NCBI GenBank assembly: GCA_949987705.1
Contig: OX465281.1
Coordinates: 140,168,876-140,232,875, forward strand
DNA: 64,000 bases
Direction: 5' to 3'
Origin: Thereva unica
Taxonomy: Eukaryota > Arthropoda > Insecta > Diptera > Therevidae
Shown here: piece after piece, positions 53,607 through 64,000 of the stretch
Numbering within the stretch: position 1 is the stretch's first letter
Layout of the letters: each line of letters opens with the position of its first letter
Notes under the pieces: generated by a model
Database searches by the model: none
Told to the model about the DNA's origin: nothing
Seen by the model: only the letters and a program-made list of their open reading frames with translations
Program-made: the position numbers and the translations under genes

Positions 53607-54348
53607 TTATTGGTTTAGTGTAGGAATAACAGTCGCTAAACCATTGTTGAAATTTTCTAATTTAACTGTATATTCCATGATTTGGAGCATTGCATTATTT
53701 TGAATATGTTCAGGCATTTTTTCTATTTTCAATGCAATGCTTCCCATAAATAACTGCACCGCTGAGGCATTTGGCTGCTGGCAAAAATTTTCGAAAGTTG
53801 TTACCGCTTTTTGTAAGCCTTCTGTGATCTCACAAAAACTGTTTCCTATTTTTCTTTTTGCTTCAGGCTCATCGCCGGTAGAAGAAGACAATCCCTCCGG
53901 GGACTCCTCGACAATAAAATTAAAAGGAGTAGTGCCAGTTGTTCTAAAAGGGTTTGAAATATAGAAAACACATTCAAATTGAAATTAATGCAATATTTAC
54001 TTCCTGGGTTTCACATGGTCCCTTAAAAATAATAAATTTTCATACAGGTTCCAAGTTAGTTCCACCTCCATGGAACTACCGGAGGGGGCTTGCATTTTAT
54101 TGTTTTCCTTCACCTGTCCCTCATAGTGCGCCACCGTTTGATGCACACATCGTCTATAAAATATGTATTTTACCTGATTAAAAAATAAAACAGTATATTG
54201 CATATTACTTACTAGTAGTTCCCAATTTTTGGGCAATTTTTTCCCAAATTTCTAATTTTATCTTGGCATTTTTGTAGCCACTTTTGCTTTTATTATACAG
54301 GATTTCACGTTCTTTCACTTCTTGAATCAATTGTTCATCACAAATCAT
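53607..54348 (-). pseudogene. Harbinger-3 MADF-type DNA-binding gene
   Basis: Exon 1 starts at ATG 54348 with MICDEQLIQEVKEREILYNK, then YKNAKIKLEIWEKIAQKLG, the first two MADF helices, and ends at a GT donor near 54213. Exon 2 gives CIKRWRTMRDR, the third helix, then needs a frameshift to continue to RDHVKPRK near 53999. The last exon (53950-53607) has SSSTGDEPEAKRKIGNSFCE and a helical end. The partner binds terminal motifs and aids transposase import in the family. A frameshift near 54110 makes this copy doubtful. Confidence 0.7.
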
Positions 54349-54613
54349 TTTTAATTTATTACTTAATAAAAATACTTAAAAATACTTTCCAAAATGTCTA
54401 AGGTTTACCAAATGTCTGAGGTTATGTGTCTGAAAATTTGACAGCTCACTCCGGCGATTTCTAAACTTACGAAATTGAATGCGTGCAGTTGCGGTTGAAT
54501 CCGTTTGTATCCGTTCATTGTAATCGTTAAGGTGGAAAACGCATATTAAGAAAACCACTTTGACAGTTCAATCCGATTCCTTTGCGTTCCGATCCGGTCA
54601 TTGTAATTGGGCT

Positions 54614-55180
54614 TTTATTTATTCTGGAACTGACATCTTCTTCTGCGCCGCCATTTTCGGTAATAATACTACCGAGGTAGCAGAATTTATTTACCAGTTC
54701 CACGTCACGGTTATTCAGCGCTGTTCGTTCAATGGTGTTTGCATTTATCCGCATTTCTTTAGTTTTAGTCGGATTTAGCCTTAAGCCTGCTGGACTACTT
54801 TCTGTTGCCAAATTGTTTAACATGGTTTTGAGGTCCTGGTGTCTGTGGGCCAGCAAACAGATATCATCGGCGTAGTCGAGGTCCTTAAGGCGGTCTAACA
54901 AACCCCATTGTATGCCGCCTGTTCTACTATCTAGAGCGCCGACAAGGATGTCATTTATTACTATAAGAAATATTAAAGGCGAGAGTAGGCATCCTTGTCG
55001 TACTCCTGAGCTCACTTCGAAGCTGTCGGATAATTTTCCATTATGGAGAACTCTGCATTTGGAATTGTTATATAGGGCTTTTATCAATTCTATTATTTTA
55101 TCAGGCAGTGTGGCGTAGCAAAAAATAAGTTCCTTTTGACAACACCGATTTCGGATTGAAATATTTATTTGACACTTCAA
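54614..55180 (-). pseudogene. LINE reverse transcriptase, palm and thumb
   Basis: The frame has PDKIIELIKALYNNSKCRVL, SGVRQGCLLSPLIF (template grip) and LKDLDYADDICLLAH with the catalytic ADD pair, then GLRLNPTKTKEM and FCYLGSIITENGGAEEDVSS. The codons above 55103 belong to the BEL LTR, so the LINE part starts at the TSD. The frame ends at the Harbinger-3 boundary at 54613. This is the catalytic centre of the LINE. Confidence 0.85.
55104..55108 (+). repeat. Target-site duplication GGCAG (left)
   Basis: GGCAG precedes the left LTR of the second BEL element and recurs at 62268-62272 after its right LTR. The LINE codon phase is kept across it. Confidence 0.9.
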
Positions 55181-55795
55181 AATTACATACTTAAAATAAT
55201 AACTTAAATTCTAAACAAAACTTTTATTTCAATATAAAATCTTTGATCAAATTAATAAACGTAGATTGGACCTCAATCGCGAATCTTTATTTTTTATGAA
55301 ATCGCTTCGCCGGTGTACTCGGACACCAAATAGCAAACGTTTGAGAACGTTAAACGGAGACGAATCTCTAAGTTGGCGAAGCGACTGGTTTGAGCTCAAA
55401 ACCAATAATGACAACCGGGACGAGTCGCCGGCCGTCGACCAAAATTCAACAAAGAAAATTCTAGAAAGGGCTTTCCTAGAATTCAAAATTTGAGTTTCCA
55501 AGAAAAACTTGAAACTCCCTTTTTTTTATGGTCTGTTTACAAGGCCGTCGAAATCCTGTTCAAACTCGTTGAGGAGATTTGAGTACGAGGAATTTGTTTG
55601 CGACGGCCGAAAGCAACATCTGGTTTTTATTACCTTTTTTTTAATAAGAAACTGCGATTGAGGCATGAAGCGATGAGGTCCATAAAAAGGTTTCTCAAAC
55701 ATTAGAGTTCGATTAAATTAAATTTCAATTCATCCAGTGTTTCTTAAAATTATAAATAAACTTAAAATTTAGCGATAAATCGTTCCTACGTAACA
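55109..55795 (-). repeat. 3' LTR of BEL element 2
   Basis: It runs TGTGGCGTAGC to CCTACGTAACA on the plus strand. A polypurine tract (coding strand AAGGCGGGGAGCA) lies at 55796-55810. Short frames inside are not genes. Confidence 0.93.
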
Positions 55796-56073
55796 TGCTC
55801 CCCGCCTTGAGAGATTGACGAGCAAAATTAACATAACATTTATAAATCATTAATTCTTATTAAGTTATTAAATTAAACAAAGTTGATAAATCTTTCAAAC
55901 ATCTGATCTTATAAATTAATCAAATAATTCTATTCATATCATTCTTATCATTACAAACCGAATAATTTTAAATTTCAAAAACTAAAAGGCTAATAAATTT
56001 ACATATAACTTAACTAAGTATAAACAACAATGTCTATTGGCTTAAATTCTACTTCTGACAATAACCAAAACAT

Positions 56074-57300
56074 TTAGTTCAAAGGCGCGTTATAAAAATC
56101 ACTGCGGCTCTCAAATGGAAGCGGACAAAGAAGCTTGACAGATCGCTTATAAGTTGAGTTCGCTGTTTTGACAGTTGCGACACGAACGATGCCATCTTCG
56201 CCGGGGTGTACTTCGACGACTCGTGCCAGTGGCCAGTGGAAACAGGGCACGCTCTTGTCCTTCAGCAATACCATCATGCCTTCCTTCAGCTGTACGCCGT
56301 CCTTGACCCATTTTTTGCGCATTTGAAACTCGTTGAGACAGTCGAGGCGGAAGCGAGACCAAAAGTCTTGGCGGACCTTTTTCAGATGATCCCAGCAGTC
56401 GAGTCGATTAGCTGGAATATCAAGTACATCGTTTTCGGGCAAAAGATTCAGGGGTTCGCCAATCAAATGTTGTGCAGGTGACATTGCGAACAAGTCGTTA
56501 GGGTCCGAAGACATTGGATAAAGTGGCCTTGAATTTAATATCCCTTCGATTTCAACCGTTAGTGTTTCAAAGTGCTCGTATGTTAATAACAAGTCACCAA
56601 TCACACGTTTTAGATGGTGCTTGAAAATTTTGACCGTTGCTTCGCAAATTCCATTAAAATGTGGACTTAAAGGAGGTGTAAAATGCCAAGTGATTCGATG
56701 TTTGAGAGCAAACTGATTGACCTGATCTTTGTGAGATTCGGAATTTAGAAGTGAATATATTTCTTGAAATTCATTGTTTGTTCCGACATAATTTGATCCG
56801 TTATCTGAAAATATATGAGCTGCTAATCCGCGCCTGCTGGTGAATCTACTAAGAGCGGCAATAAAAGCCTTGGTCGTCATCTCACTAACGACTTCAAGAT
56901 GAACGGCCTTTGTGCTCATACAAATGAAAACACAAACGTATATTTTTTCCTTTCCGCGATTTCTAAACTTCTTTTCTTTGACAAAAAATGGGCCGCAAAA
57001 ATCTGTACCAACATACAAAAATGGTCGACTTACCTGCATACGAGATGCAGGTAAATCTCCCATCACATAATCAAAGGGCTTAGCACTGAACTTAAAACAT
57101 GGTATGCATTTTCGTATGACTGATCGGACTTGTTTGTGACCATCAAAAATCCAGAATTTTTGACGCAGTAAATGAAATGTAGTTTGTACTCCCGAGTGAT
57201 GATTATTTCGCGGATGATGTTGTCTGTTAAAACATGATAACTTGGAAGTAAAATCTGATGTTTTTGCATGTAAGAGAGATCAGATTTCTCGATCCGACTA
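56074..57300 (-). pseudogene. BEL-2 integrase and C-terminal domain
   Basis: The main frame (57066-56074) begins near LYVGTDFCGPF with the first Asp, then HIFSDNGSNYVG with the second and FNGICEATVKIFKHHLK with the catalytic Glu. A DUF5641-like tail follows (DHLKKVRQDFWSRFRLDCLN, MVLLKDKSVPCFHWPLARVV). A preceding frame (57269-57063) carries the zinc-binding part, separated by a shift near 57065. There is no Env frame after the stop at 56074. Confidence 0.85.
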
Positions 57301-57375
57301 CCGACTCGTAAAAGGCCATCTTTGTCAATGAATAGTTTGAAATGCGGTATTAATCCTATGAGTTGAATTTTGTTT

Positions 57376-59921
57376 TTAATACAGTGAATTTGATCGTGAA
57401 AATGAGTGTCTTGGATGTTTTTTTAGCAGGCGTTTTTCTGTTTTGACTATTTCGGCGACTGTAAGTAAACCACTCGGAAGAGATTCACTTTCCAATTCGT
57501 CGTTTAATCTTTGTCTTAGCGTTTCATTTTCAACCTTGTTGTTTTGCTTTATTTCGCGTTTTCTTTTTAAAATTTCAAAAAATCGGATGCAATAAGATAA
57601 AATTTGGAGGAGTTGAGAATAAGAATAACGAGCTAGATAATCGTCATCGACCGAATTAATCGCAACGACGATGCTTTTCGGCCACTCGCTCTGAGGACCA
57701 GAAAGCCATATGGGCCCATTCGACCAGGTCTCGTTTTTCAAGAACGCGGAGGGTAGTTGACCGCGGGAGAGTGCGTCGGCGGGATTGTCGACACCTGCGA
57801 CGTGACGCCAGTTTTTTATGTCGGTCTTTTCTTGGATGACGCTAACGCGATTGGAAACAAAAGTTTGTAAAGTGTGGGGTTGTTTTTGAAGCCATTGCAA
57901 AACAATGGTTGAATCAGACCAGATTTTACATTACATTTTACGGTACCAATGACTTTTTCATATAGTCGCGCTAGTGTCACCGCGGCAAGTAATTTGGCTC
58001 GCGGGATTGATGTAGGTGGTTTGACCGGACAAACCTTTGATTTGGCCGTTAATAACAGTACGAAACGTCGCTTGTTCGCATCTTCCGACCTAACGTAAAT
58101 ACAAGCTCCGTAGCCTGTTTCACTCGCATCACAAAAGCCGTACAATTCAAAAGTCGTGTGCCCTGTTAAAAGAACTTTGCGTTTAAATTTTAAGCCGTTA
58201 ATTAAGCTAAGCTCGGTAATAAAGTCTTGCCATTTAGTGAATAAGTCTTGTGGCAATGATTCTTTCCAATCGAGCTTCCTTTTCAATAAAAGTTGCATGA
58301 TTGTTTTTGCATACAAAATTACAGGTCCGAGAAGACCGAGAGGATCGAAAATCTTTGCTATTTCAGATAGAACAGAACGTTTTGTGACTTTATCGTCGAG
58401 CGAAACAGAACTAACAGAATAACAAATACTGTCTTCTTTTGAATCCCAAGAAACGCCTAAAGTTTTTAATTGGCATTCTTTATGTAAAAGGAGTTTTGCT
58501 TTTAACGCGTCGGCTGGAAGACCGTCGAGAATACGCGGATCGTTTGATGCCCACTGCCGGTTGTTGAAACCGCCGCGATTTAAAACCTCTGTCACTTCCC
58601 TTCGAATTTCGCGCCCTTCAGAAATTATACCAGCGAATGTTACCAAGTCGTCAACATACATGTTGTTTTTCAAAATGTTAGCCGCGCGAGGATAATCATG
58701 ACTTTCATCATCGGCGAGCTGATGAATTGTTCTGATGGCAAGAAAAGCCGACGACGAGACTCCAAATGTAACAGTATTTAATTGAAGAATTTTCAAATCG
58801 CCGTTAATATACCATAAAATTGTATTAGATTGTTTATCACGATCATCCGGGTGTATCCACCCTTGGCGATACATTTTTTCGACATCACCCATGATAACAA
58901 ATTCGGGAAAACGAAATCGAATTAAATGTTCGAAAATTTGATCTTGAATGGTGGGACCGACGAGCAGGGTGTCGTTAAGAGAAAGACCGCTTGTGGATTT
59001 GTGCGAGGCATCGAACACGACTCTGAGCTTAGTCGTATCGCTTGATTGTTTAAAAATCGCGTGATGAGGAATGTAATAGCCAACGGAAGGATCACCGTCT
59101 ATTACTGTGGCATGCTTGAGATCGATATATTCTTGAATGACCTTTGCATACTCATTTTTTGATTCCGGTTTTTTATCAAAGCTTTTGAAAAGTGAATTTA
59201 ACCGTTTTAAAGCAGAATGAAAACTGTCTCCTAAGGGTTGTGCATTTGGTTTGAAGGGCAGTCGTACTACATAACGTCCGGTTAAGTCGCGCGACACATT
59301 CTCGACAAAATGTTTTTCGCATAAAGATTCATCGGGCGATTCTTCGAGATCCCAAAATTGCGTAAGAGATTTCTGCAAATCAACCAAATTACAAGTTGCG
59401 ACAGTACGTGGTTTTTTACACTTAATACCACCCGCGACGATCCATCCCAAGCGAGTTTTTTGTAAACAAAGATCGATTTTATTATTGGATAATTTAAATT
59501 GACCGATTGAAAATAAAGAAAGGGTTGTTCCTGAACCGATTAACAAATCGACTGGAGAGGGTAAATGAAATTGAGGGTCGGCAAGTTTGATGTGTCGAGG
59601 TATTTCAATTGAGTCGCGTGGAAAAACATCTGATGGAATTGCGTTGCAAATTTTTGGAACAGTGTGAAAGGTCATTGTTTCGGCGTAATTGCTGGAATAA
59701 GAGCCAACCGTAGCGTCGACCACCTGCTTGGAAATTGTCATCATAGAATTTAGTGCACCAATCTGGAGGGGGCACCGTCGCATCGATAAACGCAACAACT
59801 TCGCGAGCCGCTCGCTAATGAAATTCGTCGTTGAACCGGTGTCGAGGAGCGTACGCGTTTTCACTTTCTCCCTTTTATCATTTTCTAACCACACCACAGC
59901 TGTGGTCATCAACTGTGCCAA
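57376..59921 (-). pseudogene. BEL-2 protease, RT and RNase H
   Basis: The frame 59921-57816 has RTLLDTGSTTNFIS (protease), FVIMGDVEKMYRQ and NNMYVDDLVTFA (RT, YVDD), and ELYGFCDASETGYGACIYVR (RNase H start). A frameshift at about 57920 moves to the 57900-57376 frame with MQWLQKQPHTLQTFVSNRVS and HVAGVDNPADALSRG (RNase H end), which closes near 57376. All catalytic motifs are visible but the enzyme cannot be made as one chain. Confidence 0.85.
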
Positions 59922-60113
59922 AGGAGTCGGTAAAAGAGTGGTTAAACACGGGGTGACAATTTCACCGGTTAGTCATGCTTGGCTTTCTTTGTTTGTAGAG
60001 AGATCACCTTTTTCCGATTCGTTTTTGTTTTCAAATGGCCTGGGAACTCCGTTTTTTCTGAAGTCGATATGAATAAGGGTGTTATGTTTTCCATTGCACG
60101 TCCGACAACCCGA

Positions 60114-61267
60114 TTACGTGCAAGGTTTTCCGCGATGATCTCTCAAACAATTTAAACACACACGTGCCCTTTTGGCAACATCAAGACGTTCTTTGGGGGT
60201 CAATTTTCTGAAAGAATCGCATTGGTACAACGGATGTTGCTTTGTTTTACACACCGGACAGGTTTTTCCCTGATTCATAACAAAGGCGCCATGCAATTTC
60301 TCCCTTTGACTGGTTTTTTGTCGTTTGTTTTGGTGAGAATCGTTTTCGGAATTTTCCCGTTTTTTATTGCAACCTTCGCGCATAACAATAACGTCAGCAT
60401 ACCGATCAAGGAAATCGAACAGCGATTGTAAAGTCGGATATGTATCGCGATTCAGCCCTTCTTCCCATTTATCGCGAGTGTTTTTGTGCATCTTACTTTC
60501 GATGATGCGAACGATCATATCATCGCAGATATTAACGTTCAGCGATTTCAAGGCTGCCCTGCCTTGTATCGGTGGCGAGTTTAGAAAGTCCTTCTTGGGA
60601 CTCCCTTTGTTGCACAGGCAATTCGAGAAGCATGGAGAGAAATCAAAACACGTCTTGCTTTGTACGCTTTGTTGAGCATATCCCAAGCGACCACATAATT
60701 CACGTCATTTGTTTCGAGAACTTTGATTTTTACTTCCGCGGCTCCCGTGAGTGCGGATTTTAAATAATGGAACTTTTGAACGTTCGTCAAATTCGGATTT
60801 TCATGAATCATGGACTTAAACGTGTCCTCGAAAGTTACCCATTCTTCATACTGACCGCTGAATTTTGGAAGTTCGAGTGTTGGTAATTTTATGATGTTCT
60901 TGTATGCGCTACCGTCGTTAGATCTTTGCGACGAGTTTAAAGTCGAATTTGCGAACGAACGGTTCAAGCTTGTATCAGGGTCATTGACCTTTAAATGAGA
61001 AGTGATTTTACCAGCGATATCGTAATAATTGTTTCGAATGTCGTTAATGTCTGCGATCGCAGTGTTTTCAGGGTCAATCAATTCAAGTTCATCTTGCAAT
61101 TCTTCATAAGATTGAAAAAGAGAGGTGACACGATCAAGGCGAAGTCGCAAAGTTGAATTTTCTAACTGGTTTGCATCGAAGAGATTGGCTAAAATAGTTA
61201 TTTGCCCTTTTAAAGTTTTTCTTTTTTGGGCGATGAATTTTATACGTTATTCTTTGTCGGCCATGAT
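60114..61267 (-). pseudogene. BEL-2 gag
   Basis: The start ATG at about 61264 gives MADKE followed by a stop, so the normal start is broken. The 61150-60581 frame has LPTLELPKFSGQYEEW, the DUF1759 signature shared with the first BEL element. After a frameshift near 60620, 60686-60114 has CPVCKTKQHPLYQC and CLNCLRDHRGKPC, the zinc knuckles. Another shift separates it from protease near 60110-59940. Confidence 0.8.
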
Positions 61268-61559
61268 TTTAATTTATCTGCTTTTAAATGATGGCGAAAA
61301 TGAAAATTTGCCTTACTTACGAGCCTGAATATGTTTACCAAATGACAGCCTTGGATACATTCCGGTAGTCCAAACGATGAGTTGCGGCGATGTTTTGTGA
61401 CACCCAGAAGAATGGCACAGTCGTATGTTTTATCTGCAAAGAATTTTTATTAGTTTTTAGAACTGTCACCTTTCTGTCCTTTTAAGTCTTTGGTTTTATA
61501 GAGGAATCGCAAACACCAACAAAAAACACATGATAAAAACGCACACGTACAATCTCGTC

Positions 61560-61591
61560 GCTCGCGAGTCCTCACAGGAGGCACCAAAAAA
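61560..61591 (-). promoter_or_regulatory. Primer-binding site candidate of BEL element 2
   Basis: On the coding strand TTTTTGGTGCCTCCTGTGAG directly follows the 5' LTR. The tRNA partner was not identified. Confidence 0.5.
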
Positions 61592-62267
61592 TGTGGCGTA
61601 GCAAAAAATAAGTTTCTTTTTGACAACACCGATTTCGTATTAAAATATTTATTTGACACTTCAAAATTACATACTTAAAATAATAACTTAAATTCTAAAC
61701 AAAACTTTTATTTCAATATAAAATCTTTGATCAAATTAATAAACGTAGATTGGATCTCAATCGCGAATCTTTATTTTTTATGCCGGTGTACTCGGACACC
61801 AAATAGCAAACGTTTGAGAACGTTAAACGGAGACGAATCTCTAAGTTGGCGAAGCGACCGGTTTGAGCTCAAAACCAATAATGACGACCGGGACGAGTCG
61901 CCGGCCGTCGACCAAAATTCAACAAAGAAAATTCTAGAAAGGGCTTTCCTAGAATTCAAAATTTGAGTTTCCAAGAAAAACTTGAAACCCCCTTTTTTTA
62001 TGGTCTGTTTACAAGGCCGTCGAAATCCTGTTCAAACTCGTTGAGGAGATTTGAGTACGAGGAATTTGTTTGCGACGGCCGAAAGCAACATCTGGTTTTT
62101 ATTACCTTTTTTTTAATAAGAAACTGCGATTGAGGCATGAAGCGATGAGGTCCATAAAAAGGTTTCTCAAACATTAGAGTTCGATTAAATTAAATTTCAA
62201 TTCATCCAGTGTTTCTTAAAATTATAAATAAACTTAAAATTTAGCGATAAATCGTTCCTACGGAACA
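61592..62267 (-). repeat. 5' LTR of BEL element 2
   Basis: 676 bp, TGTGGCG to CCTACGGAACA, matching 55109-55795 apart from an 11-bp deletion and scattered substitutions. Confidence 0.93.
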
Positions 62268-62269
62268 GG

Positions 62270-62732
62270 CAGTCGCCGTAGTGCCTGCCATATAAAGCTC
62301 CTATTGACCGAGTCGAACGCTTTCTCATAATCTACGAAAGCAAAGTTAAGGGGGGGATCGGAATTCAGTAGACTGCTCCACTATTATTCGTAAGGTGTTG
62401 ATATGATCAATACATGAGCGGCCCTTTCTGATTCCGGCCTGCTGTCTTCTAAGCGTTCGGTCTACTGCCTCACTGATCCTAGATAGTAATATATGGGACA
62501 AAATTTTGCCCACAGTAGATAGTAAACAGATACCTCTCCAGTTGTCGCATATTGTTAGGTCCCCCTTTTTTGGTATTTTGACTATGATACCTTCCATCCA
62601 ATCCTCCGGAAAGGTACAGGTGTTCCATGCTATTTCCAGGATTGGCTGAAGCGCATCTGCTATGAGGCTTGAATCGGCTTTCAACAATTCTGGCGGGATG
62701 CCATCTTTCCCAGCTGCTTTACCATTGGTCAT
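62270..62732 (-). pseudogene. LINE reverse transcriptase, fingers
   Basis: The frame reads MTNGKAAGKDGIPPELLKAD, IIVKIPKKGDLTICDNWRGI and RQQAGIRKGRSCIDHINTLR. It shifts at a run of seven C near 62351, after which NFAFVDYEKAFDSVNRSF carries the first catalytic Asp. The chain is cut at 62268 by the BEL-2 LTR and resumes at 55103 in phase. Confidence 0.85.
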
Positions 62733-62879
62733 CGCATGAATTGTGGTTACTATTTCCGTCTTGGATGGGGCTCGGGTGGTGATTCTTATAGGCTGTGCAT
62801 TGTTGCTGGTTTCCTGAGGTTCCTGTGTAAATGAACCATTCAGGGCGGCGAAGAAGTAATCTCTCCATCTTTGGAGCTG

Positions 62880-63245
62880 TTACTCGTCGCTGCACAGCAG
62901 CCTTCCATCTGCACTCTTAACGGCATGCTTTTTAGTAGAGTGCTTTCCCGTGAGCTGTTTAGTAATTTGGTACAGCACCTTACTGTTGCCTGTGTTTGCC
63001 GCGTTTTCCGCTTTTTCTGCGAGCTCATTTATCTGCTGCCTTTTATCACGCCGGACACTTCTCTTTACCTCCCGGTGTAGTTGGGAGTACTCCCGTTCCA
63101 GTTGGTAACGTCTTTCGGGGTCGCTTGTAGAGTTTACGTTATTTTTTAGGGCTCTCCTGCGTTCTATTTTTTGCCAGGTTGTGTCCGAGATCCAGTGTTG
63201 CTGGTTTCTTGGGATATAACCGATGCTCATTTCCGCAGCCGTCAA
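62880..63245 (-). pseudogene. LINE linker between endonuclease and RT
   Basis: The frame has YIPRNQQHWISDTTWQKIER, LKNNVNSTSDPERRYQLERE and a basic VKRSVRRDKRQQINELAEKA segment, typical of the linker of RTE-like LINEs. It ends at a stop near 62880, shortly before the RT frame. A shift near 63250 separates it from the endonuclease. Confidence 0.75.
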
Positions 63246-63276
63246 TATTGCGCCCTTTGTCCTACTCCACAGATCT

Positions 63277-64000
63277 TCAATATTTTGTGTCGTCAGAAAC
63301 GTTGTGCTGGTCTAATATTTGTTGTAGGTTTCCAGCAAATTCCCGCTTTTTACCGCTCTCCCGCAGAAGGTCTACGTTGAACCGTCTACGGTTTATAGCA
63401 TCGCGTTGTACGTTTCTGATAGCGGCGATTTTAAGGCGAATAGTTGCTACTACCAAATGGTGGTCGCTTCCAGTGTCTGCTCCCCTGAAACTCCTGACAT
63501 CCTCAAGGATAGTTCTCCATCTGCGGCTGACGGCCACATGATCTATCTGATTTCTCGTTCTACCATCGGGCGATACCCAGGTCTCTTTGTGAATCTTCTT
63601 GTGACAAAAGTAAGTTCCACCTACCATGAGTTGGTGGGAGCTACAGAAGTCAACGAAAAGCTCACCATTGTTATTGGTAACCTGGCTTAGACCTTGATTT
63701 CCAATTGTTTGTTCAAGGCCGGTGTTGTCACGGCCGATCTGTGCGTTTAAGTCACCCATTAATACAATGATGTCTTCCCTTGGAATAGAGCGAAAAACCT
63801 CATTCAGTCGCATATAGAACTCGTCCTTGATGTCATCTTCTGCCTCTTCAGTTGGAGCATAGCATTGGACTACCGTAGTACTTCTTAGTCTGGTACGCAG
63901 GCGCACGGTAATAATCCTCTCAGAAACTGGTGACCAGCTAATGAGGCTAGACCTGGCTTCTTTGGTGAGTATAACGCCAACGCCACTCCTACGGCTTTCA
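63277..64000 (-). pseudogene. LINE APE-type endonuclease, partial
   Basis: The frame has STTVVQCYAPTEEAEDDIKD, FRSIPREDIIVLMGDLNAQI, GELFVDFCSSHQLMVGGTYF, and RTRNQIDHVAVSRRWR with DTGSDHHLVVATIRLK. GDLNAQIG and SDHHLV are the catalytic Asp-Asn and Asp-His blocks. It continues past 63906 (near 63960 the reverse frame still fits) and leaves the window. Annotated relatives are often mislabelled craniofacial development protein 2. Confidence 0.85.

Larger units (their letters stand above)
51586..54613. mobile_element. Harbinger/PIF element 3, nearly complete
   Basis: Inverted ends AGGTCCAATTACAATGA and (reversed) AGCCCAATTACAATGAC are followed by repeated GAACGGATC motifs, likely protein sites. 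A plus-strand transposase and a minus-strand MADF gene converge. The element sits in the LINE C-terminal coding region. About 470 bp between the genes (53131-53606) is AT-rich and non-coding. Each gene has at least one visible frameshift. Confidence 0.88.
55109..62267 (-). mobile_element. BEL/Pao retrotransposon 2, broken, no Env
   Basis: LTRs of 687 and 676 bp flank a minus-strand gag-pol. They differ by an 11-bp indel (AAATCGCTTCG, present only near 55300) and by about eight to ten base changes, so it is older than the first BEL element. The TSD is GGCAG. The coding region has several frameshifts and an early gag stop. The 3' non-coding part (55796-56073) is AT-rich and has no Env. Confidence 0.92.
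51078..64000 (-). mobile_element. RTE-type LINE running off the window, interrupted twice
   Basis: Minus-strand order is endonuclease (64000-63277), linker (63245-62880), RT (62732-62270, resuming 55103-54614), then the C-terminus (51585-51078) and an ATGATGA-rich 3' end at 51070-51085. A Harbinger element (51586-54613) and a BEL element (55109-62267) lie inside. The 5' end is beyond 64000. The clade is judged by eye (RTE or Nimb-like). Confidence 0.75.

Overview
This window is a eukaryotic, arthropod-type intergenic region made almost wholly of transposable elements (TEs) stacked inside one another. The sequence is AT-rich and I could not support a single host gene, tRNA or rRNA. The family mix is Harbinger/PIF with a convergent MADF or SANT gene, BEL/Pao with and without Env, Ty3/gypsy, RTE and CR1/jockey LINEs, Helitron, hAT, Transib and piggyBac. 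That mix, with short GT-AG introns of about 56 bp, fits an insect genome. I cannot name the species.

Layout. 1-3.5 kb: MITEs, including a 436-bp Transib-like MITE and a 1.7-kb inverted-repeat element holding a second MITE. 3.57-6.91 kb: Harbinger-1, with a TAA target-site duplication (TSD) and a broken transposase. About 7.0-17.1 kb: a decayed multi-exon transposon gene (DUF7869-like, judged by motif memory), split by a LINE at about 8.13-15.88 kb. That LINE is itself split by a Helitron at 9802-14551. The Helitron carries about thirty copies of a 118-bp satellite, one of which holds a piggyBac-type MITE. 17.3-21.3 kb: MITEs and Harbinger-2, whose SANT gene is cut by a MITE. 21.3-28.7 kb: tandem repeats, a Helitron helicase relic cut by a hAT element, a possible tRNA-derived SINE and other dispersed repeats. 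28.70-34.03 kb: a 5.3-kb composite bounded by roughly 460-bp inverted arms; one arm contains a 1250-bp Transib element, and the interior holds a Cys-rich DNA transposon, an AT microsatellite and a LINE fragment. 34.8-36.5 kb: a Harbinger MITE carrying RTE LINE sequence, followed by another MITE.

36.7-64 kb is one nested stack. A degenerate Ty3/gypsy element on the minus strand (3' LTR at 36699) is split in pol by a young, intact 8.7-kb BEL/Pao element with an Env-like region (39969-48660). Upstream of gag the gypsy sequence stops at a minus-strand RTE-type LINE that runs to the window edge. That LINE is split by a two-gene Harbinger (51586-54613) and by an older, broken BEL/Pao element without Env (55109-62267).

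These genes do not form a shared pathway; each element encodes, or once encoded, its own mobility. The useful information is the order of insertion, read from target-site duplications, matching codon phase across insertions and, in one case, an internal empty site. Only the BEL/Pao element at 40-48.7 kb has a complete open frame. Harbinger-3 is next closest to intact.
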